Source: Bacteroidales bacterium (GTDB taxonomy: Bacteria; Bacteroidota; Bacteroidia; Bacteroidales; UBA1556). Taken from it: 50,485 nucleotides of DNA. Shown in pieces: positions 43,272 through 50,485 of this stretch. A model generated the notes under the pieces. The model was not told the DNA's origin. It saw nothing but the letters and a program-made list of their open reading frames with translations, and did not search any database. Numbering within the stretch: the first letter of the stretch is position 1; the number at the start of each line of letters is the position of its first letter. The stretch lies in assembly GCA_015493685.1 (NCBI GenBank), contig WGCS01000192.1, positions 1 through 50,485 of the forward strand, written 5' to 3'. The position numbers were made by a program, and so were the translations under genes.

Positions 43272-43498
43272 CTTAAAAACCTTTACATATAACAAATTAG
43301 TCAATTTACTTGTTAACAACTTTCTGATTTAATGTATTTTAAGACCTATGAAACCTGATATTTACGACTAATTTTCAATTTGTATTCAAATACGCTACCC
43401 ACAAAGAATGTTCTTTCTAAAACTAGTATATTGTTATCAATTTTATTGTTTTAAAGGAAGAAAACTAATAGCGCAAATATCTGGTCTATAGTCACTAA

Positions 43499-43744
43499 GT
43501 ATATGATTTTACATTCGCTTCATCTTCTCAGGGATATCATAGTACTACTTGTGCTAGAAACTATATCGATCCAGGAAGAAAAGAATTAGTGGAATTGGTG
43601 AATGTGTTTTCTATAAACAAAGCAAAGGCAATTATCGATGAGATAAAGGGCGCCATCGATTGTTGGAGAATATATGCTGAATTGTCTGGTGTTTCTAAAG
43701 CTTCAATAATAATTATAGATACTAGTCTGAAGACCATTAACTAA
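43499..43744 (+). pseudogene. C-terminal relic, possibly of an Rhs-type toxin tail
   Basis: An 81-codon frame runs from just after a TAA (43496-43498) to TAA 43742-43744 without any usable start codon. It reads ...RNYIDPGRKELVELVNVF and then IDEIKGAIDCWRIYAELSGVS. It looks like the last part of a larger protein. The DPGRKELVE...W...A...GVSKAS style and the Rhs remnant 660 bases downstream suggest the toxin tail of a polymorphic toxin, but this is inference and I cannot name the toxin class. Confidence 0.4.
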
Positions 43745-43795
43745 AAATATTAGAGAATTATAATTTCATATCTTTACTTAACTTATTGCCAAGTT

Positions 43796-44068
43796 GTGGG
43801 GTATATAGACGAAGCTATAATAAACGGAGAAGTAATGATTGTAAAGTCTGAAAATAATAAACGGAGGGAATATAAAGGTACATCATTCGATGTATTAACT
43901 TTAAGCGACAAGTCAATGTTTACTATAATTCATTATGGAGGAATAACCGAAAGAATTAAATCAGGTGATTGTTATTGTAATTCAGAAAATGTAGTCAATT
44001 CTTGGGAAGTTCTAGAGGCTGGAGAAGTTATAGGAGTGTTTACTCATCCGAGAATAGAGAATTTATAG
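43796..44068 (+). CDS. Small ORF in the decayed Rhs region, possible immunity gene
   Basis: A 90-residue frame with GTG at 43796; an ATG lies 13 codons in, at 43832-43834 or nearby. It is an acidic-to-neutral soluble protein without a signal peptide, containing SFDVLTLSDKSMFTIIHYGG and a C-terminal EVLEAGEVIGVF. Its place directly after the toxin-tail-like relic is where an immunity protein would sit. It ends 11 bases before the broken GNAT gene. No family is recognised, and it may itself be a remnant. Confidence 0.4.
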   Translation: MGYIDEAIINGEVMIVKSENNKRREYKGTSFDVLTLSDKSMFTIIHYGGITERIKSGDCYCNSENVVNSWEVLEAGEVIGVFTHPRIENL

Positions 44069-44079
44069 ACTTTAAGAGT

Positions 44080-44403
44080 ATGATTATTAAAACAGAAAAA
44101 TTTCAAGTAAGAAGAATTTTTGATGAAGATATTGATAGTTTGTTGGCAGTTTACCAAGATTCAAAAAATATGAAGTTCATTCCTAATTCCGTTTCCAATT
44201 GGAATAAGAAAAAACTATCTAAGAAATATGAAAGAATAAATTGCGATTATGAAAATGGCTTTGGGATTTTTGTAGTTGAACTTCTTGAAGGGAAAATTAT
44301 TGGAGAAGCTTGATTATTTAATTCATTTAATGAATTGAATCATTTAGAATTGGAGTATATAATAGACCAAGGATATTGGGGGAAAGGATATGGTAAAGAC
44401 GCT
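44080..44403 (+). pseudogene. GNAT N-acetyltransferase, broken by an in-frame TGA and truncated
   Basis: ATG 44080 starts IIKTEKFQVRRIFDEDIDSLL, a classical GNAT opening. The frame reads to IIGEA, meets TGA at 44311-44313, then continues in the same frame with LFNSFNELNHLELEYIIDQG and the acetyl-CoA loop motif YWGKGYGKDA, ending at 44403. Related proteins normally have a Gly there (GEAGLFN), so TGA is most simply GGA changed by one base. After GYGKDA the GNAT ends and Rhs sequence begins in frame, so the last third of the enzyme is missing. Confidence 0.8.
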
Positions 44404-45264
44404 AATAGTAGTGAAATAAACTCTATGGTAGCAAAAGATGCAATGGGCTTTTCATTAAATTATTTTGATAAAGATTATGTAAAAATAAATTCATCAATAA
44501 ACAATCCAATTTCTAATAAGCTTAGCATTAAAGATCTAAGTAGCAAAGCGCCACAGCTGTATAATGGAAATATTAGTGCAATGGTTACAACATTATTCGA
44601 TAAGAGATTAGAAGCATTTTCACCACAACTCTCGGCATATAAATACGACCAGCTTAATAGAATAGCTGCAATGGAAACATATGGCGAACTAAATATGAAT
44701 TCCAATGAATGGAATGCAGGATATATTGGCACCAACAAAAAATATAACACAACTTATACTTATGATGCCAATGGTAATATACACACTTTACAGCGAAATG
44801 ATTATTCAGGAATTAAACTAGGTGAATTAGCTTATAATGACAATGATGCTAAAGGTAGACTTCTTAATAATCAATTAGTCTCTGTAAGCGATGCCGAAAT
44901 AACAGATTATAAAGATGACTTTGAAGATTCAAGCAAATATGAGTATGACACAATAGGTAATTTAATAAAAGATGATGGAGAAGAAATAGAAAACATTGAA
45001 TGGACAGTAAGTGGTAAAGCCAAAAGTATCACTAGGGATACATACCCTATAAAACCAGATTTAGAATTTAGTTACGATGCCATGGGCAATAGAATTTCAA
45101 AAACTATTAAACCAAGAAATGGCTATAGTTTGGACGGAACATCAGTAACTACTTATTATGTACGCGATGCCTCAGGAAATGTAATGGCAACATATAAAGT
45201 TAGTAGGGACGCAAGGTCTAATGTTACAGCTAAAGAACTAAGTGAATTTAATATTTTTGGAAGT
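44404..45264 (+). pseudogene. Rhs/YD-repeat protein fragment
   Basis: The frame continues from the GNAT relic without interruption. It reads Rhs core features: FSLNYFDKDY, LYNGNISAMVTTLFD, YDQLNRIAAME, TYTYDANGNIHTLQRNDY, YEYDTIGNLIKDDGEEIENIEWT, LEFSYDAMGNRISKTI, YYVRDASGNVMATY. It stops at EFNIFGSS, where Rhs proteins normally continue into the hyperconserved core end and variable toxin. There, at 45265, the GCGAATCC repeat begins and the frame runs only to 45342 in nonsense. The fragment lacks a start, a secretion signal and the toxin tail, so it is a pseudogene. Confidence 0.8.
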
Positions 45265-45432
45265 TCCCTTTGCTGGTGTGCGAATCCTTTCGCGTTCCAT
45301 CTGAATACCCCTCCGCTGGTGCGCGAACCGATAGCAATCTGATTTTGTATGGATTCAATAAATTAGCTAACTCATGTGGCAATTTAATGGGTTTTTTATT
45401 AAAAGCCACACGAAAGGATTCGTGCGGCAGCG
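45265..45432 (+). repeat. Dispersed palindromic repeat, copy 1
   Basis: Block one, TGCTGGTGTGCGAATCC followed by TTTCGCGTTCC, spans 45265-45298, with a second half copy (CGCTGGTGCGCGAACC) at 45314-45329. Block two (45359-45432) contains TTAGCTAACTCATGTGGC and the hairpin GCCACACGAA-AGGA-TTCGTGCGGC. Both blocks recur in the same order and orientation at 47227-47346. Confidence 0.85.
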
Positions 45433-45543
45433 GGGATTTTTGAAAGATATATAGTGATTTATGTAAACCATGCGAAGGGATTTGCAGCGGGGCAACTCGA
45501 ATCCTTAATTTACCTAAAGAAAACCGTAATTTAGTAATTCCCA

Positions 45544-46866
45544 CTATTTGGGAATAGATGTCTGAATAGCTGGTAAAGTAAATTTGAAACTACTGCCCTT
45601 TCCCTCTTCGCTTTCTACACGAATATTACCTTTATGACGATCAATAAACTCTTTACAAAGAATTAATCCTAAACCTGAACTTGGCTCATTTTCGGTACCC
45701 ACTCTTTGCGTTTGATTATAGAGTTTAAATAAATTGGCAATAGTGTCTGCACTCATACCTATTCCATTATCATTAATTGAAATTTCAATCTCATTATTTT
45801 CAATTCTATGTGCTGAGATTGACACTTCTCCTCCTTTTGCAGTATATTTAATGGCATTAATAATAAGATTTCTTAAAATAGTCTGCAGCATATATTTATC
45901 TGCAAATACAAGCAAGTTGTTGGGTATATTATTTGTGGTTTTGATTTTTTTATTATTAGCCATTTCCTGCATTACATCTAAATGCTTTGATGCAAAGCTT
46001 TTCAATGGAATTGAAGTAGGATTATAGGCAATCATTCCTTGATTCATTTTAGCCCAGTCTAATAAATTCTCTAAAAGATTAAATGTGGTTTCTGCAGATT
46101 TACTTAGTTTTCCAGATAAGTCCTGAAGGTTCTCCTTACTAAGTCCTGTAGATTTATCTGACATTAAGTGAGTTAGTACAATCATACCATTGAAAGGCCC
46201 CCTTAAATCATGAGCTATTATAGAAAAAAACTTATTCTTTGCTTCATTTAATTTTTCCAGTTCTCTTTTCTGTTTTGTAATCGTTTCTAGCGAATTATCA
46301 AATACCATTTTTATGTAACTAACAAATAAATAAATTGAGATAACTGATACTATTAGAGTGAAGGAGATATCTAGGTCGTGATAGAATTTGTTGGGATATT
46401 GTACTATATATTTTCCATATTTTGACTGCTCAACTAGGAATAGACCCACTATATTTCCAATGGAAATTAAGAGATATAAAATGTGGTATTTTGAGTCGGC
46501 AATTACAGTGAATACAATGATAGCTATTACAAATAAGGGTATAACTGGACCACTTAACCCACCCTCGCTATACCACGACATTGCGAGGCCTAATTGGCTT
46601 ATAAGTACAAAAATATTTTTAAAATAGAGATTCTTGAATCGAGCAAATAAGTAGAAAGCAGCATAGGAAATAGCAATAAATAATATGCTTAGATTAAATA
46701 AAGTTGAAAGAGATATAATAATATTGAAGCTAATCCCAACAATTGCAGCTGAAAAGGCAATAAGACTTGCCACAATATATATTTTATTGCTTAAACGAAT
46801 GTTCTTAGAATCACCAATTAACAATCTGTTTAACTTAAAGGTTGTTTCTATTTGATCATTATTCAT
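45544..46866 (-). CDS. Membrane sensor histidine kinase (six-TM type)
   Basis: The 440-residue kinase has about six hydrophobic segments in residues 28-185, a short coiled coil (about 190-213), and HisKA with phosphoacceptor His219 in FFSIIAHDLRGPFNG. The HATPase_c domain has RNLIINAIKYT, NDNGIGMSADT and GLGLILCKEFI, ending in a normal SFKFTLP strand. There is no response regulator next to it and no periplasmic sensor domain, so the signal may be sensed in the membrane. It lies between two direct copies of a palindromic repeat in a zone of decayed genes, which suggests arrival or retention by recombination. The promoter is at 46927-46934. Confidence 0.93.
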   Translation of the reverse strand: MNNDQIETTFKLNRLLIGDSKNIRLSNKIYIVASLIAFSAAIVGISFNIIISLSTLFNLSILFIAISYAAFYLFARFKNLYFKNIFVLISQLGLAMSWYSEGGLSGPVIPLFVIAIIVFTVIADSKYHILYLLISIGNIVGLFLVEQSKYGKYIVQYPNKFYHDLDISFTLIVSVISIYLFVSYIKMVFDNSLETITKQKRELEKLNEAKNKFFSIIAHDLRGPFNGMIVLTHLMSDKSTGLSKENLQDLSGKLSKSAETTFNLLENLLDWAKMNQGMIAYNPTSIPLKSFASKHLDVMQEMANNKKIKTTNNIPNNLLVFADKYMLQTILRNLIINAIKYTAKGGEVSISAHRIENNEIEISINDNGIGMSADTIANLFKLYNQTQRVGTENEPSSGLGLILCKEFIDRHKGNIRVESEEGKGSSFKFTLPAIQTSIPK

Positions 46867-46926
46867 AATATTAGGTATATCATAAATACTAGTGAGCTGT
46901 TAAAAGAATTGTATTTAATTTAGTGT

Positions 46927-46934
46927 CAAAAGTA
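46927..46934 (-). promoter_or_regulatory. Promoter -7 box for the sensor kinase gene
   Basis: Minus strand TACTTTTG, perfect TAnnTTTG, about 60 bases before the start at 46866. A TTG lies about 20 bases further upstream. Confidence 0.55.
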
Positions 46935-47015
46935 CTAAAAACACCCTATATATCAATAATTTATAAAATAGTATTAATAACTGATTGAGATTGTGTTTTT
47001 TAAGTCTCTAAGAAT

Positions 47016-47046
47016 CCCCTGCTGGTGCGCAATTTTATCGCATTCC
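47016..47046 (+). repeat. Dispersed palindromic repeat, degenerate copy
   Basis: CCCCTGCTGGTGCGC followed by AATTTTATCGCATTCC is a worn copy of the block at 47227-47259, on the other side of the T9SS-tail relic. Confidence 0.6.
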
Positions 47047-47074
47047 AATAAACCAATAAACAAACCAAATGAAC

Positions 47075-47227
47075 CTAAGAATATTCGCTGCTATTGGAAA
47101 CGATGTAGTGTATCTCGATTATTCTAATAAACTTAATTACTTTTTGTTTATTTAAACCTTGTATTTTTAATAAATAAATACCGGCAGCTAAATCATTAAC
47201 ATCAATCTTTATATATTGTTTATTTTT
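47075..47227 (-). pseudogene. T9SS sorting-domain relic
   Basis: The minus-strand frame reads NKQYIKIDVNDLAAGIYLLK, then IQGLNKQKVIKFIRI, ending at TAG (47075-47077). The pattern I-D-V-x-x-L-A-x-G-I-Y-L-L-K-I is the last half of a type A sorting domain. Nothing upstream continues the protein: the frame runs into the GCGAATCC repeat at 47227. This is the 3' end of a lost secreted-protein gene. Confidence 0.65.
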
Positions 47228-47346
47228 CCTTTGCTGGTGCGCGAATCCTTTCGCGTTCCTCTGCTGTTCAGTAAATTAGCTAACTCATGTGGCAAATTTA
47301 ATGGTTTTTTTATTAAAAGCCACACGAAAGGATTCGTGTGGCAGCG
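47227..47346 (+). repeat. Dispersed palindromic repeat, copy 2
   Basis: Block one (TTGCTGGTGCGCGAATCC then TTTCGCGTTCC, 47227-47259) contains the small palindrome GCGAA-TCCT-TTCGC. Block two (47272-47346) ends in a perfect 10-base stem, GCCACACGAA (47319-47328) with TTCGTGTGGC (47333-47342). It is about 75 bases shorter between blocks than copy 1. Confidence 0.85.
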
Positions 47347-47533
47347 AAGGATTGCCGCCTGAAAAAGGCGGCTATCCTTGGTGGGGAGGCATATCAATGA
47401 TTATTAAAATACGCTTTTGAGAAAAACAAAAGCTATTTTTTATCCCCAATATTTTCTTTTTCAAGCGCGCTTGAAAGAAAATATTGGGAATAAAAAAAGC
47501 ATCAGCCTTAGGCTGATGCTTTTAATAATCATT
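47347..47533. repeat. Cluster of nested hairpins downstream of tRNA-Val
   Basis: Hairpin AAGGAT-T-GCCGCCT / AGGCGGC-T-ATCCTT lies at 47347-47379. An enclosing pair AATGATTATTAAAA (47396-47409) / TTTTAATAATCATT (47520-47533) follows. Inside it is a 44-base near-palindrome around TCAAGCGCGCTTGA (47445-47488) and the tRNA terminator (47495-47523). Confidence 0.75.
47495..47523 (-). terminator. Terminator of tRNA-Val
   Basis: AAAAGCATCAGCC (47495-47507) and GGCTGATGCTTTT (47511-47523) form a 13-base stem with a TTA loop. On the minus strand T-rich bases follow, 12 bases past the tRNA 3' end. Confidence 0.8.
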
Positions 47534-47534
47534 G

Positions 47535-47609
47535 TGGGCGATGAGGGATTCGAACCCCCGACCCTCTCGGTGTAAACGAGATGCTCTGAACCAACTGAGC
47601 TAATCGCCC
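47535..47609 (-). tRNA. tRNA-Val (anticodon TAC)
   Basis: On the minus strand the acceptor stem GGGCGAT pairs with ATCGCCC. The D arm starts TAGCTCAGTTGG. The anticodon stem is TCTCG/CGAGA with loop TTTACAC, so the anticodon is TAC (reads GTA, Val). The T arm GGGGGTTCGAATCCCTC is canonical, and the discriminator base is A. The length is 75 bases with a short variable loop and no encoded CCA. It has its own promoter and terminator and stands alone. Confidence 0.96.
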
Positions 47610-47622
47610 TTAAACGGGAGTG

Positions 47623-47651
47623 CAAATGTAATATTTATTTTCATTTGACAA
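47623..47651 (-). promoter_or_regulatory. Promoter of tRNA-Val
   Basis: On the minus strand TTGTC (47647-47651) is followed, about 17-18 bases later, by TACATTTG (47623-47630), a good -33/-7 pair, 14 bases before the mature tRNA 5' end. Confidence 0.65.
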
Positions 47652-47904
47652 TACACTTTTTTTATTTTTTTTGGATGCTAATGCCTTTTTATCGCTTATT
47701 AGCTGATATACAATACCATATATCAATATAATATTTTTATCAATTTTTTATGGTCTAAATTGTAGCTTTTTATAAAAGAGTGAGGAGGAGAGTAATTGAA
47801 CCACCAAAATCCCTACTTAGATAGAATAATTTTGTTCAAAGCTTCGGGATATTGAATTTATGGTGTTATTATGAATTAAGCAGCGTTGGAATACATACTT
47901 TTTT

Positions 47905-47912
47905 TACCTTTG
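47905..47912 (+). promoter_or_regulatory. Promoter -7 box abutting the ruvB start
   Basis: TACCTTTG ends five bases before ATG 47918, so the message is probably leaderless or nearly so. It rules out the longer reading from 47852. Confidence 0.6.
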
Positions 47913-47917
47913 TAGCG

Positions 47918-48946
47918 ATGAATGAATATTTGAATGCAGATACTGAAAACCTCTCCTCGTCGGAGCAGGAATATGAAAAGGCGTTAAGACCGGGAACTTT
48001 TTCTACTTTTAAAGGACAGCCTCAGGTAGTCGAAAATTTGGAGGTCTTTGTTAAAGCCGCAACACAGAGGGGAGAAGCCCTTGACCATGTATTATTACAT
48101 GGCCCTCCCGGACTGGGAAAAACTACCTTGTCAAATATTATTGCCAATGAATTGGGAGTAGGAATTAAAATAACTTCAGGTCCTGTTCTTGATAAACCTG
48201 GTGATTTGGCCGGCTTATTAACCAACTTAGAAGAGAATGATGTGTTATTTATTGATGAAATACATCGTCTTAGCGCCATCGTTGAAGAATATCTTTATGC
48301 CGCCATGGAGGATTTTAAAATTGATATTATGCTCGAGACGGGTCCCAATGCCCGTACAGTGCAAATCACTTTAAATCCCTTTACTCTTATTGGAGCAACT
48401 ACTCGTTCTGGCTTGTTGACTGCTCCTTTGCGATCGCGTTTTGGTATTAATTCTCGTCTGGCATATTATAATGCTCAGGTTTTGGCTACTATAATAAAAC
48501 GTTCTGCCGATATTCTTGGCGTTCCTATCAAAGATCAAGCGGCTCTGGAAATAGCACGCAGAAGTAGAGGTACGCCTCGTATTGCCAACGGCTTGCTTCG
48601 CCGTGTACGCGATTTTGCGCAGATTAAAGGGGATGGTACTATTAATATCAAAATAGTTAACTATGCACTTGAAGCGCTAAATGTGGATAAAAATGGTTTG
48701 GATGAAATGGATATTCGTATCTTAACGACCATTATTGACAAATTTAAAGGAGGTCCTGTAGGCCTTACTACTATTGCCACTGCTGTGGGAGAAGATCCCG
48801 GAACGATAGAAGAAGTTTATGAACCCTTTTTGATAATGGAAGGCTATATTATGCGAACTCCGCGAGGCAGAGAAGCCACTGAAGCTGCCTATCTTCATCT
48901 GGGTAAGAGTAAGCTGCCTGACCAAAAAGATCTTTTTAATTTATAA
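47918..48946 (+). CDS. ruvB: Holliday junction branch migration ATPase RuvB
   Basis: Hexameric AAA+ motor that, with RuvA, drives Holliday junction migration. From ATG 47918 ([11 protein letters not shown]) it has 342 residues, the family length; a frame extending to 47852 would add 22 unrelated residues ahead of the promoter box. Walker A is [10 protein letters not shown], Walker B FIDEIHRL, with sensor [12 protein letters not shown] and the arginine-finger region [17 protein letters not shown]. The C-terminal winged helix ends [15 protein letters not shown]. queG starts immediately after the stop codon, so they form an operon. Confidence 0.98.
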   Translation: MNEYLNADTENLSSSEQEYEKALRPGTFSTFKGQPQVVENLEVFVKAATQRGEALDHVLLHGPPGLGKTTLSNIIANELGVGIKITSGPVLDKPGDLAGLLTNLEENDVLFIDEIHRLSAIVEEYLYAAMEDFKIDIMLETGPNARTVQITLNPFTLIGATTRSGLLTAPLRSRFGINSRLAYYNAQVLATIIKRSADILGVPIKDQAALEIARRSRGTPRIANGLLRRVRDFAQIKGDGTINIKIVNYALEALNVDKNGLDEMDIRILTTIIDKFKGGPVGLTTIATAVGEDPGTIEEVYEPFLIMEGYIMRTPRGREATEAAYLHLGKSKLPDQKDLFNL

Positions 48947-49882
48947 ATGGATACGCTTTCTTTTTCACAACAGATTAAAAATAAAGCCCTTGAACTTGGC
49001 TTTGATGCCTGTGGCATATCAGGAATAGAAGAGTTGAGCAAAGAAAAGAGTTACATTGAGACCTGGTTGTCGAAAGACTTTCATGGCGATATGGCTTATA
49101 TGGCGCGTAATCTCGATAAGCGTACCGACCCTTCTAAATTGGTTGAAGGTGCCTTATCCGTAATTTCAGTATTGCTTAATTATTATCCGGCAAAACAGCT
49201 TCACCCTCAAAGTTATTACAAAATATCAAAATACGCCTTAGGTATTGATTATCACTATATAATAAAGGATAAACTTAAGGAATTGATGGCGTTTATCGAA
49301 ACCAAAAAGCCAAATACTGTAATGCGAGCTTTTACTGATTCGGCGCCAATTTTAGATAAAAGCTGGGCGCTAAAATCAGGCTTGGGATGGATGGGGAAAA
49401 ATACGCTGCTCTTAAATAAGAAATTGGGCTCTTTTTTCTTTATTGGTGAAATTATTGTTGGTGTAAATCTTCATAATGACAGCCCTCTTAATGCCTCCTA
49501 TTGTGGTACTTGTACCAAATGTGTAGATGCTTGTCCTACCGGAGCCCTCTTGGGAAATTATACTATGGATGCTACTCAATGTATTGCTTATTTGAATATT
49601 GAATCAAAATCTGAAATACCTGATGACTTGAAACCTAAACTTAATAATTGGATTTTTGGATGCGATATTTGTCAGGATGTGTGTCCGTGGAATAGTAAAG
49701 CTACGCCCAATACGGTAGCTAATTTTGACATACGAAATGAGCTTGCCTTAATGAAAAAAGAAGACTGGGAGAATATACAAAAGCCTCAGTTTAAACGATT
49801 ATTTAAATCAACACCGGTGCAGCGAAGCGGTTATAAACGCCTTAAAATGGTAATTGATATTTGTAAAAACAATAATCTTTAA
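48947..49882 (+). CDS. queG: Epoxyqueuosine reductase QueG
   Basis: Cobalamin- and [4Fe-4S]-dependent enzyme that reduces epoxyqueuosine to queuosine at tRNA position 34, the last step of the pathway. The 311 residues show the QueG N-terminal part (DACGISGIEEL, GDMAYMARN). Two iron-sulphur cluster motifs follow: CGTCTKCVDACPTGAL and CDICQDVCPWN, each with the 4-Cys pattern. It lacks the C-terminal HEAT-repeat extension of some homologues, as usual for the short form. It directly follows ruvB with no gap. Confidence 0.96.
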   Translation: MDTLSFSQQIKNKALELGFDACGISGIEELSKEKSYIETWLSKDFHGDMAYMARNLDKRTDPSKLVEGALSVISVLLNYYPAKQLHPQSYYKISKYALGIDYHYIIKDKLKELMAFIETKKPNTVMRAFTDSAPILDKSWALKSGLGWMGKNTLLLNKKLGSFFFIGEIIVGVNLHNDSPLNASYCGTCTKCVDACPTGALLGNYTMDATQCIAYLNIESKSEIPDDLKPKLNNWIFGCDICQDVCPWNSKATPNTVANFDIRNELALMKKEDWENIQKPQFKRLFKSTPVQRSGYKRLKMVIDICKNNNL

Positions 49883-50485
49883 TAAAGAGCCTTCCCATTC
49901 CTTTGATTTAATAAATTCAAGCATTTTACCCATGTCATTCAGGTTGTTTCACACTTGATATCAACCTAAGCAATAGCCTAAATTTGTTTTATTATAAATA
50001 ATTTATCACCAATAAAATTATATATCAATGAAAGGTCTTATTGTTTTGTTCAAATTCTCTCTTGGAATTATTGTTCTTGTTCTCCTTAGCCTCTGTATTG
50101 TTTAATGTTAATTGACTCAACCTATTCAATCAGTACTATTTAGTGGAGTTTCTGGTATTTATTCTTTGTTTAAGTTCGTTCTTCTATTGCTGCTTGAATA
50201 TGGTCAGAAGCTCTACTCTACTTTGTCAATAGATAAAATCACACTATTGCCTGATAAGGGTATAATGCGCTAAGGAGTAATAATATATTGCATTATCAAT
50301 GCTTTTGTACGAATTATACACTATTATGCTCGTAAACTTTGCACTTATTATGTAGAATACATTCATAAATACCTAATAGACTAATATCGTATGTGTTTTT
50401 CAGCAAACCCCAAATAGTTGAACCTACCGTTTATATTGTAATTGAAAACAGGGAAATATAGTATTGATTTTTCATCCTTTTAGAG
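49883..50485. other. Right-end gap
   Basis: AT-rich and without a credible gene except the tiny peptide at 50028. At about 50398-50411 a TTTTTCAGCAAAC stretch faintly resembles the reverse of the GTCTGCTGAAAA repeat. Confidence 0.5.
50028..50105 (+). CDS. Possible 25-residue membrane peptide
   Basis: ATG 50028 opens a frame reading MKGLIVLFKFSLGIIVLVLL and then SLCIV before TAA. It is a basic start followed by one hydrophobic segment, which fits a small membrane peptide or a stray signal sequence. A frame this short can occur by chance, and no ribosome-binding site or -7 box is evident. Confidence 0.2.
   Translation: MKGLIVLFKFSLGIIVLVLLSLCIV

Larger units (their letters stand above)
43267..45543. 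other. Decayed accessory zone
   Basis: Contains only relics and one small uncertain ORF. Bases 43272-43498 have no recognised feature. Bases 45265-45543 are repeat sequence and AT-rich filler; the minus-strand frame there reads through the repeat and is not a gene. Confidence 0.6.

Noticed and set aside
43267-43498. Remnant gene upstream of the toxin-tail relic
   Set aside because: Frames are short and interrupted, with no recognisable protein motif.
45248-45544. Minus-strand frame of 98 codons with a counterpart at 47209-47397 (shared HELANLLN and GTRKDS phrases)
   Set aside because: The shared protein phrases come from the palindromic DNA repeat read in the same frame. No gene-like composition or start context outside the repeat.
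47852-47917. Longer N-terminus for RuvB
   Set aside because: The extra 22 residues do not look like RuvB and the promoter box lies within them.

Overview
The window is a chromosomal segment of an AT-rich member of the Bacteroidota. The signs are type IX secretion (T9SS) sorting tails, TPR-type sensor kinases, promoter boxes of the form TAnnTTTG with few Shine-Dalgarno sequences, an ECF sigma factor paired with a beta-barrel anti-sigma, and gene order typical of the phylum (bcp-recA, ruvB-queG). I cannot assign an order or genus.

Layout. 1-3.8 kb: the end of a partial gene, a TPR sensor histidine kinase and a DUF3089 lipoprotein. 3.9-4.0 kb: a candidate small RNA. 4.3-10.7 kb: bcp and recA, a structured RNA candidate after recA, a TPR lipoprotein, an S9 peptidase and a polytopic membrane protein. 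10.9-14.7 kb (minus): a compact run of DUF493, YbaB, argS, a small orphan and wecB. 15-25.2 kb: an M16 protease, TatD and TcdA, LolA-like, FtsK, a secreted protein and an RlmI-type methyltransferase. 25.4-27.2 kb: an acyl-CoA synthetase. 27.3-28.5 kb: a gene-free zone full of palindromic repeats. 28.5-32.6 kb (minus): ECF sigma factor, a protein built like a dual-membrane-spanning anti-sigma factor, and a PKD/T9SS surface protein. 33.4-43.3 kb: asd, a lamin-tail surface protein, an APC permease and a giant T9SS beta-helix protein. 43.5-47.5 kb: a decayed zone with relics of an Rhs toxin locus, a GNAT gene and a T9SS tail, plus a sensor kinase lying between direct repeats. 47.5-49.9 kb: tRNA-Val, ruvB and queG.

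Most genes are housekeeping: DNA repair and segregation (recA, ruvB, ftsK), translation and tRNA modification (argS, tcdA, queG, tRNA-Val), lysine/threonine/methionine precursors (asd), oxidative stress (bcp) and envelope functions (lolA-like, wecB, M16, S9). The accessory interest lies in the surface and signalling genes and in the repeat-rich gaps.

The best candidates for something new are: (1) the sigma / dual-membrane anti-sigma / T9SS PKD operon, a possible surface-sensing circuit; (2) two intergenic loci that share a GC-rich 19-base motif placed right after a TAnnTTTG box and followed by a long hairpin, which look like members of one small-RNA family; (3) a structured RNA candidate after recA; (4) three-hairpin composite repeats at 27.5-28.1 kb; (5) a dispersed palindromic repeat that sits exactly at the breakpoints of broken genes and brackets a histidine kinase. 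All calls come from reading the sequence; no database search was run.
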